Positions 1 to 9,086 are shown, counted from the stretch's first letter. The stretch is 64,000 nt of DNA from Niveibacterium sp. SC-1 (GCF_038235435.1 NZ_CP151275.1:868001-932000), one strand, 5' to 3'. The notes: generated by a model from the sequence alone, not told the origin. Made by a program: numbers and translations.

Positions 1-925
1 GGCCAAGCGCCTGGCCTGCTACGACGCGCTGGGTGAAGACGCTGCCGTCCCCGCGCCGCCGCCCTCCGACCCGGTAGCGGGCGGCGGCCCTCCGCCGGCC
101 AAGCACCAGCTGGGCAGTTCGCTGTCCGAGCGCTGGGAGCTCGACCCTGAAGACAAACAGGGCACGTTCATCTTCCGGCCCTATCGCTCAGTGTACGTCC
201 TGCCGGTGCGCTGGATGAACAGCCCGAACAACACGCCGCAAAGTCCGAACCCGACGAACTCGTCGAGCGCGGATCTCAATCTCCAGAACATCGAAGCCAA
301 GTTCCAGATCAGCTTCAAGACCAAGCTGTGGCAGAACATCTTCAGCAGTCCGGTGGACTTCTGGTTCGGCTACACCCAGCGCTCGTTCTGGCAGGTCTAC
401 AACAAGGAAGAGTCCTCACCCTTCCGCGAGACCAACTACGAGCCCGAGCTCTTCTTCACGATCCCCTCGGACCTGCGCCTGGGCAGCCTCGGCTGGCGCT
501 ACACCAACCTCGGCATGGTGCACCAGTCCAACGGCCGCGCCGATCCGTATTCGCGGTCCTGGAACCGACTGTACGCCGCCTTCGGCTTCGAGTCCGGCGA
601 CTGGGCTTTCCAGATCCGCCCCTGGCTGCGGATCAAGGAAGATGCCGCCAAGGACAACAACCCGGACATCGAGAACTATGCGGGGCGCGGCGACGCGGCA
701 TTGATCTACAAGCATGACGGCCACATCGTCACGCTCTCGGGTAATCACAGCCTGCGGGGCGGCGACGAGAACCACGGCGGTCTGCAGGTCGAATGGGCCT
801 TCCCGATCGCCGGCTACCTGCGCGGCCATGTGCAGGCCTTCACCGGCTACGGAGAGTCCCTGATCGACTACAACCATCGTCAGTCCTCGATCGGTCTGGG
901 CGTGTCCCTGGTCGAGGCGCTCTAG
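1..925 (+). CDS. pldA: Outer membrane phospholipase A1 (PldA), 5' end missing
   Basis: The reading frame is open from the window edge (codons start at position 2) to a TAG at 923-925, so the start lies outside. Outer-membrane phospholipase A hydrolyses acyl ester bonds of phospholipids that reach the outer leaflet. The family active site is clear: H-x-S-N-G with His at 521-523 and Ser at 527-529, then S-R-S-W-N-R with Asn at 563-565. The Ser-to-Asn distance is 12 residues, as for E. coli H142/S144/N156. The rest alternates aromatic and polar residues, as expected of a 12-strand barrel. The upstream LACYDAL segment is usual in the N-terminal part of proteobacterial relatives. The next gene starts at the base after the stop. 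Confidence 0.93.
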   Translation, partial: AKRLACYDALGEDAAVPAPPPSDPVAGGGPPPAKHQLGSSLSERWELDPEDKQGTFIFRPYRSVYVLPVRWMNSPNNTPQSPNPTNSSSADLNLQNIEAKFQISFKTKLWQNIFSSPVDFWFGYTQRSFWQVYNKEESSPFRETNYEPELFFTIPSDLRLGSLGWRYTNLGMVHQSNGRADPYSRSWNRLYAAFGFESGDWAFQIRPWLRIKEDAAKDNNPDIENYAGRGDAALIYKHDGHIVTLSGNHSLRGGDENHGGLQVEWAFPIAGYLRGHVQAFTGYGESLIDYNHRQSSIGLGVSLVEAL

Positions 926-2668
926 GTGTCGCGCAGCGAGGTCCTGTCGCGCTTGCGGCGCATCGCGCCGGGGCTGGATCTGTGCTTGAACTACCGGCGC
1001 GAGGACCTGCGCTACGACGTGCAGGCCGGGGTCTCGGTCGCTGCCGTGGCGGTGCCGGTGGGCATCGCCTACGCGCAGCTCGCCGGTTTTCCGCCCGCGA
1101 TCGGCCTGTACGCCACCATCCTGTCGATGGTGGCGTATGCCCTCTTTGGTAGCTCGCGCCAGCTGATGGTGGGGCCCGACGCGGCGACCTGCGCGCTGGT
1201 GGCGGCGACGCTGGCGCCGCTCGCGCACGGTGATGTCGAGAGCTACGGGACGCTGTCCGTGGCGCTGACCTTCCTCACCGGCGTGTTCTGCATCCTGGCG
1301 AGCCGGCTGGGCCTGGGCGTACTGGCGGACTTTCTCTCCCGCCCCATCCTCACCGGTTTTCTCAACGGCATCGCGGTGTCGATCATGCTCGGCCAGGTCG
1401 GCAAGCTCCTGGGCTTCAAGCTCGATGCCCAAGGCGTGTGGGATCTGATCGTGGAGATCATCCAGCGCCTGCCGCGTTCGCATTGGCCGACCCTGGGGGT
1501 CGCGCTGGGCACCTTCGCGGTGCTGGCGCTCTCGCGACGCTTCATCCCGCGCCTGCCCGCGGTCCTGGTAGCGATGAGCGCGGCGACCGTCGCGGTCGGT
1601 GTGTTCGGCCTGCAGCGTCATGGCGTCGCGGTCGTGGGCGAGGTGCCCGCCGGTCTGCCGCACCTGGTGTTGCCGGAGCTGCGCGTGCCGGATTTCGCCC
1701 GTCTCGTCTTCGCAGCCGCCGGTATCGCGCTGGTGAGTTTCTCGAGCGCTACGCTCACCACGCGAAGCTTTGCCGCCAAGAACGGCTACGAGGTCGACAC
1801 CGATCGCGAGCTCGCCGCCCTGGGTGCGGCCAATATCGGTTCCGCGCTGCTTGGTGGCTTCGCGATCAGCGGCGCCGACTCGCGCACCGCGACCAACGAT
1901 TCTGCCGGTGGCCGCACTCAGCTAGTGAGCGTGGTGACCGCGGCGACCGTGGCAGCCACCTTGCTTTTCCTCACGCCAGCGCTGGCTTACCTGCCGATCG
2001 CCGCGCTAGGCGCGGTGCTGGTCTCGGCGGCTCTGTCCCTGGTGGACCTCAAGATGTTGCGCTGGCTCTTCCGGGCCTCCCGGGGCGAATTCGCGCTTGC
2101 GATCGGTACGCTCTTTGGCGTCGTGGTGGTCGGCGTGATCGATGCCATTCTGGTCGCCGTAATGATGGCGCTGCTGCGCTTCATCCGCGCCACCGCACGT
2201 CCGCGCCTGCAGGTATTGGGGCGCAGCGAGACTCAGGCGGGTTGGTATCCGGTGTCGCTGGAGCAGGGGCTGGCGCTGCAGCCCGGCGTACTCGCGCTGC
2301 GTTTCGACGGCCCGCTGGTTTTCTTTAATGCGCCGCACTTCAAGCAGGAGGTGCTGGCGACGGTCGCGCGTGCGCCGCAGGTGCGCTGGGTGGTGCTGGA
2401 CATGTTGCCGGTCAGCAAACTCGATGTGACCGGCATCACCGTGCTTTTCGAGCTGGGCACGACGCTGAACGCGCGCGGGGTGCGGCTCACACTGGCGGGG
2501 CGCCGCGAAGAGCTGATCGCGCAGGCCGAACGCCGCGGCATCGAGCTGGGCGAGGCGCAGCGCGGGCGCATCTTCCCGACACTCAAATCGGCCCTGCGTG
2601 CCTACCGGATGCTCCACGATCAGCCGGCCGTCCCGCCGACGTCGCAGAACGAGGCTTCAGACGCCTGA
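926..2668 (+). CDS. SulP family anion transporter with STAS domain
   Basis: This 580-residue protein has the SulP architecture: about 10-12 hydrophobic helices (residues about 35-430) and a cytoplasmic STAS domain (about 445-560). The N-terminal signature around VGIAYAQLAGFPP and the downstream GSSRQLMVGPDA segment are typical. SulP proteins import sulfate, bicarbonate or other anions; the substrate cannot be told from sequence. The start is GTG, directly after the pldA stop, which suggests co-transcription. In the STAS domain the stretch KLDVTGI occupies the usual DSSG position, so the canonical phospho-acceptor serine is Thr here. The 3' end overlaps the convergent downstream gene by 12 bp. 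Confidence 0.93.
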   Translation: MSRSEVLSRLRRIAPGLDLCLNYRREDLRYDVQAGVSVAAVAVPVGIAYAQLAGFPPAIGLYATILSMVAYALFGSSRQLMVGPDAATCALVAATLAPLAHGDVESYGTLSVALTFLTGVFCILASRLGLGVLADFLSRPILTGFLNGIAVSIMLGQVGKLLGFKLDAQGVWDLIVEIIQRLPRSHWPTLGVALGTFAVLALSRRFIPRLPAVLVAMSAATVAVGVFGLQRHGVAVVGEVPAGLPHLVLPELRVPDFARLVFAAAGIALVSFSSATLTTRSFAAKNGYEVDTDRELAALGAANIGSALLGGFAISGADSRTATNDSAGGRTQLVSVVTAATVAATLLFLTPALAYLPIAALGAVLVSAALSLVDLKMLRWLFRASRGEFALAIGTLFGVVVVGVIDAILVAVMMALLRFIRATARPRLQVLGRSETQAGWYPVSLEQGLALQPGVLALRFDGPLVFFNAPHFKQEVLATVARAPQVRWVVLDMLPVSKLDVTGITVLFELGTTLNARGVRLTLAGRREELIAQAERRGIELGEAQRGRIFPTLKSALRAYRMLHDQPAVPPTSQNEASDA

Positions 2669-4468
2669 GGTCGCGAGCCGATCCTGCTGCAGGAGCTGCT
2701 CGAACTCGCCCCAGGGCAGCGGTCGGCCGAGGTAGTAGCCCTGGACCTCGCAGGCATGGACGCTGCGCAGGAAGTCCAGCTGCGCGGCGGTCTCCACGCC
2801 TTCCGCCGTGACTTCCAGCTGGAAGGTGCGGGCGAGTTGCAGGATCGAGCGGGTGATCGCGCTGTCGGCCGCGCTGCCCGGCAGTCCGACCACGAAGCTG
2901 CGATCGATCTTCAGGCGCTGGATCGGCAGGCGCTTGAGATAGGCGAGGCTGGAATAGCCGGTGCCGAAATCGTCGATTGCCAGTCGCACTTGCAGAGCGC
3001 GCAAGGCGTGCAGGGTGTCGAGCTTGGTGTCGATGTCGGTCATCAGCACGCCCTCGGTCAGCTCGAGTTCCAGCGCTTCGCCGGGGACGCCGGCCTCCTT
3101 GAGCCAGCGCGCAAGGCGCTCGGCAAAGCCGGGTTCGGAGAACTGCAGGCCGGAGATGTTGAGGGCCAGCCGCAGTTCCCGGTGGCCGATCTTGCGCCAG
3201 CGGGCCAGCTGCAGCAGCGCTTCACGGATCACCCAGGTTCCCAGCGCGTCAATCAGCCCGGTTTCCTCCGCCACGGGAATGAAGAGCCCCGGCGGTAGCG
3301 GCGGCTCGCGCCCGTCGACCAGGCGCAGCAGGCATTCCGCGGTGACGATACGGCCACTGGCGCCGTCGAAGATCGGCTGATAGTGCAGGGCGAAGGCGCG
3401 TCGCTCCAGGGCTTCGCGCAGGCGTTGCTCGATGCTCCGGCGCTGCGCGGTCTCGCTGGCGAGCGTCGGCTCGAACCACTGGAAGCGGTTGCGCCCCAGG
3501 GCCTTGGCCCGGTGCAGCGCGAGGTCGGCATGCTTGATCAGGCTGAGCCGGTCGCCGCCGTGCTCCGGGTAGGCCGCAATGCCGAGGCTGCTGCTGATGG
3601 CGTAGCGATGGTGACCGAGATGGCAGGGGCCACTGATTGCGCGGGAGATCGTCCCCGCCACGATATCTATCGTCCCCCGGTCGGCTTCGCTCATCGGATG
3701 CAACACCAGGAATTCGTCGCCCCCCAGCCGTACCAGCATGCAGCCGGCGGCCACCGACCGGCGCAAGCGCTGTGCGAGCACGCGCAGTAGCTCATCGCCG
3801 ACGGCATGGCCGTCGGTGTCGTTGATCAGCTTGAAGTTGTCCAGATCGATCAGCAGGGCGGCGAACTGCGGCGTGCGTTCGGCGAAGGCGCTGAAGGCCT
3901 GTTCCAGGTGACGACGATTGTGCAGGCCGGTGAGCGGGTCGCGCAGCGCGAGGTATTCGATCTGCTGTTCGTAACGCTGCCGCAGGGTGACATCGCGTGC
4001 CACGCCCACCGTGCCGATGATCCTGCCCTGCGGGTCGTGCAATGGCCGCTTGCGCGTCTCGGAATAGCCGATTTCCTCCGGCGTGTGCTGCACCTCTTCG
4101 AGCAGGCGCAGGGCGCGGCCCTCGGCGAGGACGCGTTGGTCGTCGGCGCGATAGCGGTGGGCGGCGGGCGCGGACGAGAGGTCGAAGTCGCTGGCGCCTA
4201 CGAGTTCCTCGGGCTTGCGACCGAAGAGCTCCGCGAACTTGTGATTGACCCGGGTGAAGCGGGAGTCGCGATCCTTGAACCAGGCGAGGTCGTCGACGCA
4301 GTCGAGCAGGCCCTGGAGCTGGGCCTGCAGCAGCCAGCGCGGGGTGTCGTCGAGCGCCCCCGGGGGAGGCGGCGCAACGGGCGCGCGAGCCGCGCGCCGG
4401 CCGCGGAAGAGCCACCCGAGCATGAACGCGAGCATCGCAGCAGCCGCGATGATGAGGGCATAACCCAT
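2657..4468 (-). CDS. Membrane-anchored PAS-GGDEF-EAL cyclic-di-GMP enzyme
   Basis: The 603-residue protein has one N-terminal transmembrane helix (residues 3-22), a PAS domain (about 48-165), a diguanylate cyclase domain (about 170-335) with intact GGDEF at 249-253, and an EAL phosphodiesterase domain (about 345-595). No RxxD inhibitory site precedes GGDEF. The EAL signature reads E-C-L-L-R (378-382): the metal-binding Glu is kept and Ala is replaced by Cys. The other catalytic motifs (NISGLQF, ELTEG, DDFGTGYSS, KIDRSF, AEGVE, QGYYLG) are all present. Both activities may be functional, with PAS sensing deciding which dominates. Cyclic-di-GMP commonly controls exopolysaccharide output, so a link to the eps locus 6 kb away is possible but only inferred. 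Confidence 0.93.
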   Translation of the reverse strand: MGYALIIAAAAMLAFMLGWLFRGRRAARAPVAPPPPGALDDTPRWLLQAQLQGLLDCVDDLAWFKDRDSRFTRVNHKFAELFGRKPEELVGASDFDLSSAPAAHRYRADDQRVLAEGRALRLLEEVQHTPEEIGYSETRKRPLHDPQGRIIGTVGVARDVTLRQRYEQQIEYLALRDPLTGLHNRRHLEQAFSAFAERTPQFAALLIDLDNFKLINDTDGHAVGDELLRVLAQRLRRSVAAGCMLVRLGGDEFLVLHPMSEADRGTIDIVAGTISRAISGPCHLGHHRYAISSSLGIAAYPEHGGDRLSLIKHADLALHRAKALGRNRFQWFEPTLASETAQRRSIEQRLREALERRAFALHYQPIFDGASGRIVTAECLLRLVDGREPPLPPGLFIPVAEETGLIDALGTWVIREALLQLARWRKIGHRELRLALNISGLQFSEPGFAERLARWLKEAGVPGEALELELTEGVLMTDIDTKLDTLHALRALQVRLAIDDFGTGYSSLAYLKRLPIQRLKIDRSFVVGLPGSAADSAITRSILQLARTFQLEVTAEGVETAAQLDFLRSVHACEVQGYYLGRPLPWGEFEQLLQQDRLATSGV

Positions 4469-4644
4469 TGGCAGTGGAGCGCCTGCTTGTCGTTGTTGTG
4501 TTGCGGCTCGTGCGTGCGGGGGCGAAGGCCCTGGCGCACGGCCGCATGTCGGGGTACTGCGGTCCGGACTCTACCTTGACATCATGCCGTGCGGGTAGCG
4601 CCGCGCGTCGGTTGGCTCGCGGCGCGATAAAGTTTCGACGGGCT

Positions 4645-5055
4645 TCAGCGCAACAGGGTCGCGAGGAAACTCTGTCCCTGGCTCAGCAAGGGCGCGGCAT
4701 CGTCCACCGAGCCAGAGGGCGTGAGACGGTCGATAAGCTGGGGCAGGAGGCCGGCGAGCGTGCTGGCGACATGCGAGCTGTCCTGTCCGAGCTCGCCGGA
4801 GATGCGGCGGATGACGTCCGGGCCCAGTGCGGCGGCGAGCTGCGACGCGCCCACGGGGAGGTTGCTGCCAGTGCCGATCCAGGACGAGACCTCCTGGCCG
4901 AGCCCCGCGCCTTCAAGCTTGGAGAGGAAACCGCCGAGGCCGCCTTCATGCTGTTGCAGCAGGTCCAGCGCCACGCGGGCGATACCGCCCTCGCTGCCAT
5001 CCATCGCGCCCTGGGTGCCCAGTACCTGGGCGGAAAGTTGATCCAGCAATCCCAT
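4645..5055 (-). CDS. YidB-like DUF937 family protein
   Basis: The 136-residue soluble protein is rich in Gly, Leu, Gln and Ser and begins with a helix followed by gly-rich turns (EGGLGGFLSKLEGAGLG). It then carries the family's G-x-N-L-P-V motif and a helix about LGPDVIRRISGELG. This matches the YidB/DUF937 family, whose function is not established. It stands alone between divergent or unrelated genes and no signal peptide or membrane segment is visible. Confidence 0.85.
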   Translation of the reverse strand: MGLLDQLSAQVLGTQGAMDGSEGGIARVALDLLQQHEGGLGGFLSKLEGAGLGQEVSSWIGTGSNLPVGASQLAAALGPDVIRRISGELGQDSSHVASTLAGLLPQLIDRLTPSGSVDDAAPLLSQGQSFLATLLR

Positions 5056-5493
5056 CGCACACTCCCGTGAATAGTGGTGGATGAACGGGCGCAGGTGCTG
5101 CGCGCTGACCGCGTTCGCTTAAGTAAAGGCCGCGTCCGGGGGCTTGTCACGTCGGGGATGGGTCAAAGTGTGGACCACGGCGGCGCGCGAGGTTCACGTG
5201 CTGGACGCGGGCACTTCTCGCGCGGCACTGCTTGCAGCGACAGGCCGGCCGCCCGGGCTGGCCAGGAGCGATCCGGCGCGCATCGACGTGCACCGCAATC
5301 GCCATCCGGCGCGCGCCTGTGGGGGCAACATCCGGCAGGGCAGCATCCTCGCCCACGCCGTGCGGCTGACAACAGTGGGATTCCTACTGGGACGAGAATG
5401 CGATGGGTACGGTGCAAGGAGTGCCGCTGCTGGTCGGCCTGTTCGCGAGCCGGCCGGCGGGGGGTCGTCTTGACGTCTCTGGCGCAGCGCCAG
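5056..5493. other. 438-bp intergenic gap, no supported gene
   Basis: Only low-complexity GC-rich open frames occur here on both strands (up to about 109 codons, rich in Arg, Ala and Gly). None has a recognisable product, a good ribosome binding site or a conserved-looking composition. The segment next to 5056 must hold the promoter of the YidB-like gene. No repeat or clear terminator was found. Confidence 0.5.
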
Positions 5494-6657
5494 TCAGGTG
5501 AGGCCCACGACTGCGGGCTCTTCGCGCCACTTGTGGATGGCCGCGCGCAAGACCGTTTCGAAGTCCGCGATTACCGCGTCCCAGGCCAGGGGCAGGACGC
5601 TGCGGCGTGCGGCCTCGCCGAGCCGCAGGCGTTGTGCCGGGTCGGCGGCCAGCTGGCGCGCCGCGGCGACGAAAGCCGAGGCGTCGTTGGCGGGCACATG
5701 GCGACCGTTCTCGCCGTCACGGATGAGCAGCGCGGCCGCGGCATCGTTGTAGGCGAGCACCGGCAAGCCGCTGGCCATCGCCTCCACGGTGACATTGCCG
5801 TAGGTCTCGGTGAGGCTGGGGAAGAGGAAGAGATCCCCCGACGCGTAGTGCGCGGCAAGATCCTCGTCGAAGCGTGCGCCGGCGAAATGGTGGTCGCTGT
5901 GGGCGCGCACCAGGGAGGCGTGCGCAGGGCCGTTGCCGACCCAGATCATGCGCGCCCCGGGGGTCTCGGCCGCGATCGCGTCGAAGGCGCGCTCCACCAG
6001 GGCGAGGTTCTTCTCCCGGGCGATGCGTCCCACGTAGAGCACAGCGAGATCGTCATCCCCGACGCCCCAGCTGCGACGCAAGGCCATGTCGCGCCGTGCC
6101 GGCGAGAAGAGCCGCGTGTCCACGCCGCGCCCGACCACGGCGACGCCCGGCACACCGGCCTCTTCCAGCGACTGACGCAGCGAAGGTGTCGGCACCAGGG
6201 TGGCGTCCGCACGCCGATGGAAGCTGCGCAGCCAGCCACCGACCAGCGGGCCAATGACCCCTACGCCGTAGTGACGGCTGTAGTGGTCGAAGTTGGTGTG
6301 ATAGCCACTGGTGATCGGCAGCTTCAGCGCGCGCGCCGCACGCAGTGCGGACCATCCCAGGGGGCCTTCGGTGACCACGTGCACCGCATCGGGGCGGCGG
6401 GCGGTCCAGGCGCGCTTGAGCGCGGCCTCTGCCGGCAGGCCGAAGCGCAGGCCCGGATAGCCGGGCAGGGGCAGGCCACCGACCAGGTGCTCGTCCGCGC
6501 CGCCGCGCTCGGCGCGCGCCTGGCGTGGGCGCACCACCGACACATGGTGGCCGCGCTCGCGCATGCCGCGGATCAGTCGGCCCACGGTCATCGCCACGCC
6601 GTTGACTTCGGGCGGATGGGTTTCCGTGACCAGGGCAATCTGCAGCGGCTCGCTCAT
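5494..6657 (-). CDS. GT4 glycosyltransferase (second GT of the lipid operon)
   Basis: The 387-residue GT-B fold enzyme begins with VTETHPPEVNGVAMT, an acceptor-side motif common in GT4 enzymes acting on lipid acceptors. Its nucleotide-sugar-binding C-terminal half carries LYVGRIAREKN and the E-x7-E region TETYGNVTVEAMASG. It is the last gene of a minus-strand operon, 10 bp after dgkA, behind another GT4 gene and a PlcP/LpxH-like phosphoesterase. From that context it may glycosylate diacylglycerol or a lipid made from it; the sugar and acceptor are not determined by sequence. Confidence 0.88.
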   Translation of the reverse strand: MSEPLQIALVTETHPPEVNGVAMTVGRLIRGMRERGHHVSVVRPRQARAERGGADEHLVGGLPLPGYPGLRFGLPAEAALKRAWTARRPDAVHVVTEGPLGWSALRAARALKLPITSGYHTNFDHYSRHYGVGVIGPLVGGWLRSFHRRADATLVPTPSLRQSLEEAGVPGVAVVGRGVDTRLFSPARRDMALRRSWGVGDDDLAVLYVGRIAREKNLALVERAFDAIAAETPGARMIWVGNGPAHASLVRAHSDHHFAGARFDEDLAAHYASGDLFLFPSLTETYGNVTVEAMASGLPVLAYNDAAAALLIRDGENGRHVPANDASAFVAAARQLAADPAQRLRLGEAARRSVLPLAWDAVIADFETVLRAAIHKWREEPAVVGLT

Positions 6658-6667
6658 GCGGGTTCCT

Positions 6668-7036
6668 TCAGTTGATCAGCACACAGCTCCAGACCACGAC
6701 CACATTCAGCAGCGCAATGAAGACGGCGGCCGAGCCGATGTCCTTGGCGCGCTTGGAGAGCCGGTGATGGTCCAGCGAGATGCGGTCCACCGCGGCCTCG
6801 ATCGCCGAGTTGAGCAGTTCCACGATGAGCACGAGCAACACGCTTGCGACCATCAGCGCGCGCCCCAGCATGCTCACCGGCAGCAGGCAGGCGGCCGGGA
6901 TCATCAGTACGGCGAGCAGGACCTCCTGGCGGAAGGCGTCCTCGTTTTTGTATGCGGCGCGCAGTCCATCCATCGAATAGACCAGGGCGTTGAGTACGCG
7001 CCTTAAGCCTGTCTTGCCCTTGAAGGGGCTTTCCAT
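6668..7036 (-). CDS. dgkA: Diacylglycerol kinase DgkA
   Basis: The 122-residue integral membrane kinase phosphorylates diacylglycerol to phosphatidic acid with ATP. It shows the three-helix DgkA pattern, the N-terminal amphipathic segment with GLRAAYKNEDAFRQE, the active-site helix VELLNSAIEAAVDR and the KRAKDIGSAAV motif. Its length equals the usual 120-130 residues. The start lies 34 bp inside the upstream glycosyltransferase gene, so the two are probably translationally coupled. Placement between two GT4 genes and after a PlcP-like gene suggests it recycles diacylglycerol in this pathway. Confidence 0.96.
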   Translation of the reverse strand: MESPFKGKTGLRRVLNALVYSMDGLRAAYKNEDAFRQEVLLAVLMIPAACLLPVSMLGRALMVASVLLVLIVELLNSAIEAAVDRISLDHHRLSKRAKDIGSAAVFIALLNVVVVWSCVLIN

Positions 7037-8211
7037 GCCGGATCCTTCTCGCCGCGGGCGGCGTGCAGTTCTCGATAGAGGGAGGCCAGCCGCGCGGTGA
7101 GCGCATCGTCCGACCAGTCCGCGGCCAGCACGCGTGCCGCTTGCCCCATCGCAGCGCGCAGCGGCGCATCCGTGGCGAGGGTGCGCATGGCCTGGGCGAA
7201 GTCCGTGAGGTCGTCACGCGGGATCAGGGCTCCGCGCCCGCTGGCGAGCAGGTCTCGCGTGCCCATCTCGGCGAGCGCAACCACCGGCAGCCCTGCGGCC
7301 ATGGCCTCGATCAGCACGAGGCCCTGGGTCTCGGTGCGCGAGGCGAAAGTGAAGAGGTCCGCCGCGGCATAGCAGTCGGGCAGGTCGCGGGCTCGGTCCA
7401 GATAGCCGATGAAGCGCACATGCGCGCCCTGGCCCCGGGCTTCTGCACGCTGGTGCAGGTCCTCCAGCGCGGGGCCTTCGCCGGCCACGACCAGGATCAG
7501 TTCCGGCGTCTGCTGGCGGGCGATCGCGAGGGCGTCGATCAGGAAGCCGATGTTCTTCTCGTGCGCCGCGCGCCCCACGAAGAGCGCGACGGGCTGCTCT
7601 GCGGGAATCTTGTAGCGGGCGCGGAAGCGGGCCCGTTGCGCGGCACGGTCGTGTACCGCGAACTGGTTCAGCGGCACGCCGGTGGGCAGCACGCGCATCG
7701 GCGTCTTCACGCCGTAGCTGGTCAGTCGCTCGACCATCGCGGCCGAGGGCACGACGATCGCATCCAGGGCGTTGCACTGGCTCGCCGAGAGTCGCCGCGC
7801 CAGCCCACGCAGCAATCCCTGGGGCAGGCGACGCGCGTAGAGATGCAGGTATTCCTCGAACAGCGTGTGATAGCTCGCGATCACCGGCAGGCCGAAGGCC
7901 CGCGCGGCGGAGAGCCCGGTGTAGTGCGCGGCGAACGGGGTCTGGATGTGGATCAGGTCGGCATGCTCGGCCGCGCGACGGACCACGCTGCGCAATGCGA
8001 TCGGCGAGACGATGCGGTCTTCAGGGTCGAAGGGTACGCGCCAGCCGGGGAGGCGGGTGATGCCCTGGGTGTCGTCCTCGTCGTCGTAGCGCGGCGCGAT
8101 CAGGTTCACCTCGAAACCGTGGCGGACAAGCCCGGAGCGATAGGTTTCGATTGCCGTGGAGACGCCGTTGACGCGTGGAAAATACACGTCGGAAACCATC
8201 AGGATGCGCAC
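7003..8211 (-). CDS. GT4 glycosyltransferase (first GT of the lipid operon)
   Basis: The 402-residue protein starts with MRILMVSDVYFPRVNGVSTAI and has the GT-B architecture. The C-terminal half contains LFVGRAAHEKN and SRTETQGLVLIEAMAAGLP, where the two Glu residues of the E-x7-E motif bind the nucleotide sugar. It starts 3 bp after the phosphoesterase gene and runs 34 bp into dgkA. It resembles lipid-directed GT4 enzymes, including the Agt type that glycosylates diacylglycerol. That function is inferred from neighbours and family, not proven. Confidence 0.9.
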   Translation of the reverse strand: MRILMVSDVYFPRVNGVSTAIETYRSGLVRHGFEVNLIAPRYDDEDDTQGITRLPGWRVPFDPEDRIVSPIALRSVVRRAAEHADLIHIQTPFAAHYTGLSAARAFGLPVIASYHTLFEEYLHLYARRLPQGLLRGLARRLSASQCNALDAIVVPSAAMVERLTSYGVKTPMRVLPTGVPLNQFAVHDRAAQRARFRARYKIPAEQPVALFVGRAAHEKNIGFLIDALAIARQQTPELILVVAGEGPALEDLHQRAEARGQGAHVRFIGYLDRARDLPDCYAAADLFTFASRTETQGLVLIEAMAAGLPVVALAEMGTRDLLASGRGALIPRDDLTDFAQAMRTLATDAPLRAAMGQAARVLAADWSDDALTARLASLYRELHAARGEKDPAWKAPSRARQA

Positions 8212-8214
8212 GAT

Positions 8215-8994
8215 TCAGACTTCTCCGGCGAGGACGGTTTCGAGCGCCGGCGTGCTCACCTTCCCCAGCCATTGCACAAGTTCGAGCCGGCCGTCCATGT
8301 GTTCGACGATCGCAGTGCAGGAATCCACCCAGTCACCGCAATTGACGTAGAGGAGCCCTTCGATCTCGCGCAGCGCGGCCCAGTGGATGTGGCCGCAGAC
8401 GACACCGTCGAGGCCGCGGCTGCGCGCGGCGTGGATGACGCTCTGTTCGAATTCGAAGATGAACTCCAGGGCTTTCTTGACTTTGCGTTTCGCGTAACCC
8501 GCGAGCGACCAGTAGCCCGATACGCCCAGCTTGCGGCGGCCCCAGGACAGCCAGACATTGATCCGCACTAGCAGGTTGTAGGCCATGTCGCCCAATACCG
8601 CCACCCACTTGTGGTAGCGCGTCACCTGATCGAATTCATCGCCATGCACCAGGAGGAGGCGGCGACCGTCGGCGGTCTCGTGCACCCATTCGGATTCCAC
8701 CCGGATCTCGCCGAAGACGGTGCCGACATAGTCGCGCAGCGCCTCGTCGTGGTTGCCGGGGATGAAGATGACCTCTTCGCCGTGGCGGGCGCGTCGCAGG
8801 ATCTTCTGCACCACCGTGTTCTGCGCCGCACTCCAGTGGATGCTGCGGCTCATCGACCAGAAGTCGATGATGTCGCCCACGAGGTAGAGGCGGTCGGCCG
8901 GGTGCTCACGCAGGAAATCGAGGAGTCGATCGGCCTGGCAGGCGCGGGTGCCGAGGTGGATATCCGAGAGGAATACGGTGCGTACGCGGGGCAT
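8215..8994 (-). CDS. PlcP/LpxH-like metallophosphoesterase
   Basis: The 259-residue calcineurin-type phosphoesterase keeps all metal-ligand motifs: SDIHLG (Asp11, His13), GDIIDFW (Asp41), GNHDE (Asn81, His82), VHGDEFD and GHIHW. Automated annotation usually calls this family UDP-2,3-diacylglucosamine diphosphatase. Its length, the TRACQADRLLDFLR segment and the NCGDWVDSCTAI C-terminal region match the branch that includes the phospholipase C PlcP of Sinorhizobium meliloti. It is the first gene of an operon with two GT4 genes and dgkA, which fits release of diacylglycerol from phospholipids better than lipid A synthesis. No Pho box was recognised upstream. Confidence 0.82.
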   Translation of the reverse strand: MPRVRTVFLSDIHLGTRACQADRLLDFLREHPADRLYLVGDIIDFWSMSRSIHWSAAQNTVVQKILRRARHGEEVIFIPGNHDEALRDYVGTVFGEIRVESEWVHETADGRRLLLVHGDEFDQVTRYHKWVAVLGDMAYNLLVRINVWLSWGRRKLGVSGYWSLAGYAKRKVKKALEFIFEFEQSVIHAARSRGLDGVVCGHIHWAALREIEGLLYVNCGDWVDSCTAIVEHMDGRLELVQWLGKVSTPALETVLAGEV

Positions 8995-9053
8995 CGGCGC
9001 GCACTATCGCCGCGTGATGTTGCAGGGGCGTGAAGCCGTCGCGGGTGCTCCGC

Positions 9054-9059
9054 TACAAT
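9054..9059 (+). promoter_or_regulatory. Putative -10 element of rpiA
   Basis: TACAAT lies 27 bp before the chosen rpiA start and would give a leader of about 20 nt. No good -35 is visible at 17 bp spacing, so the call rests on the -10 hexamer and position only. Confidence 0.35.
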
Positions 9060-9086
9060 CGGCGCTTTCCCGCTCGGTGTGCAGGT

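Noticed and set aside
4598..4625. GCGCCGCG/CGCGGCGC hairpin downstream of the YidB-like gene as a terminator
   Set aside because: 8-bp stem, 12-nt loop and no T run in the relevant direction.
5144..5473. 109-codon and other short frames between the YidB-like gene and the GT4 gene
   Set aside because: No ribosome binding site, composition typical of random GC-rich translation, no family resemblance.
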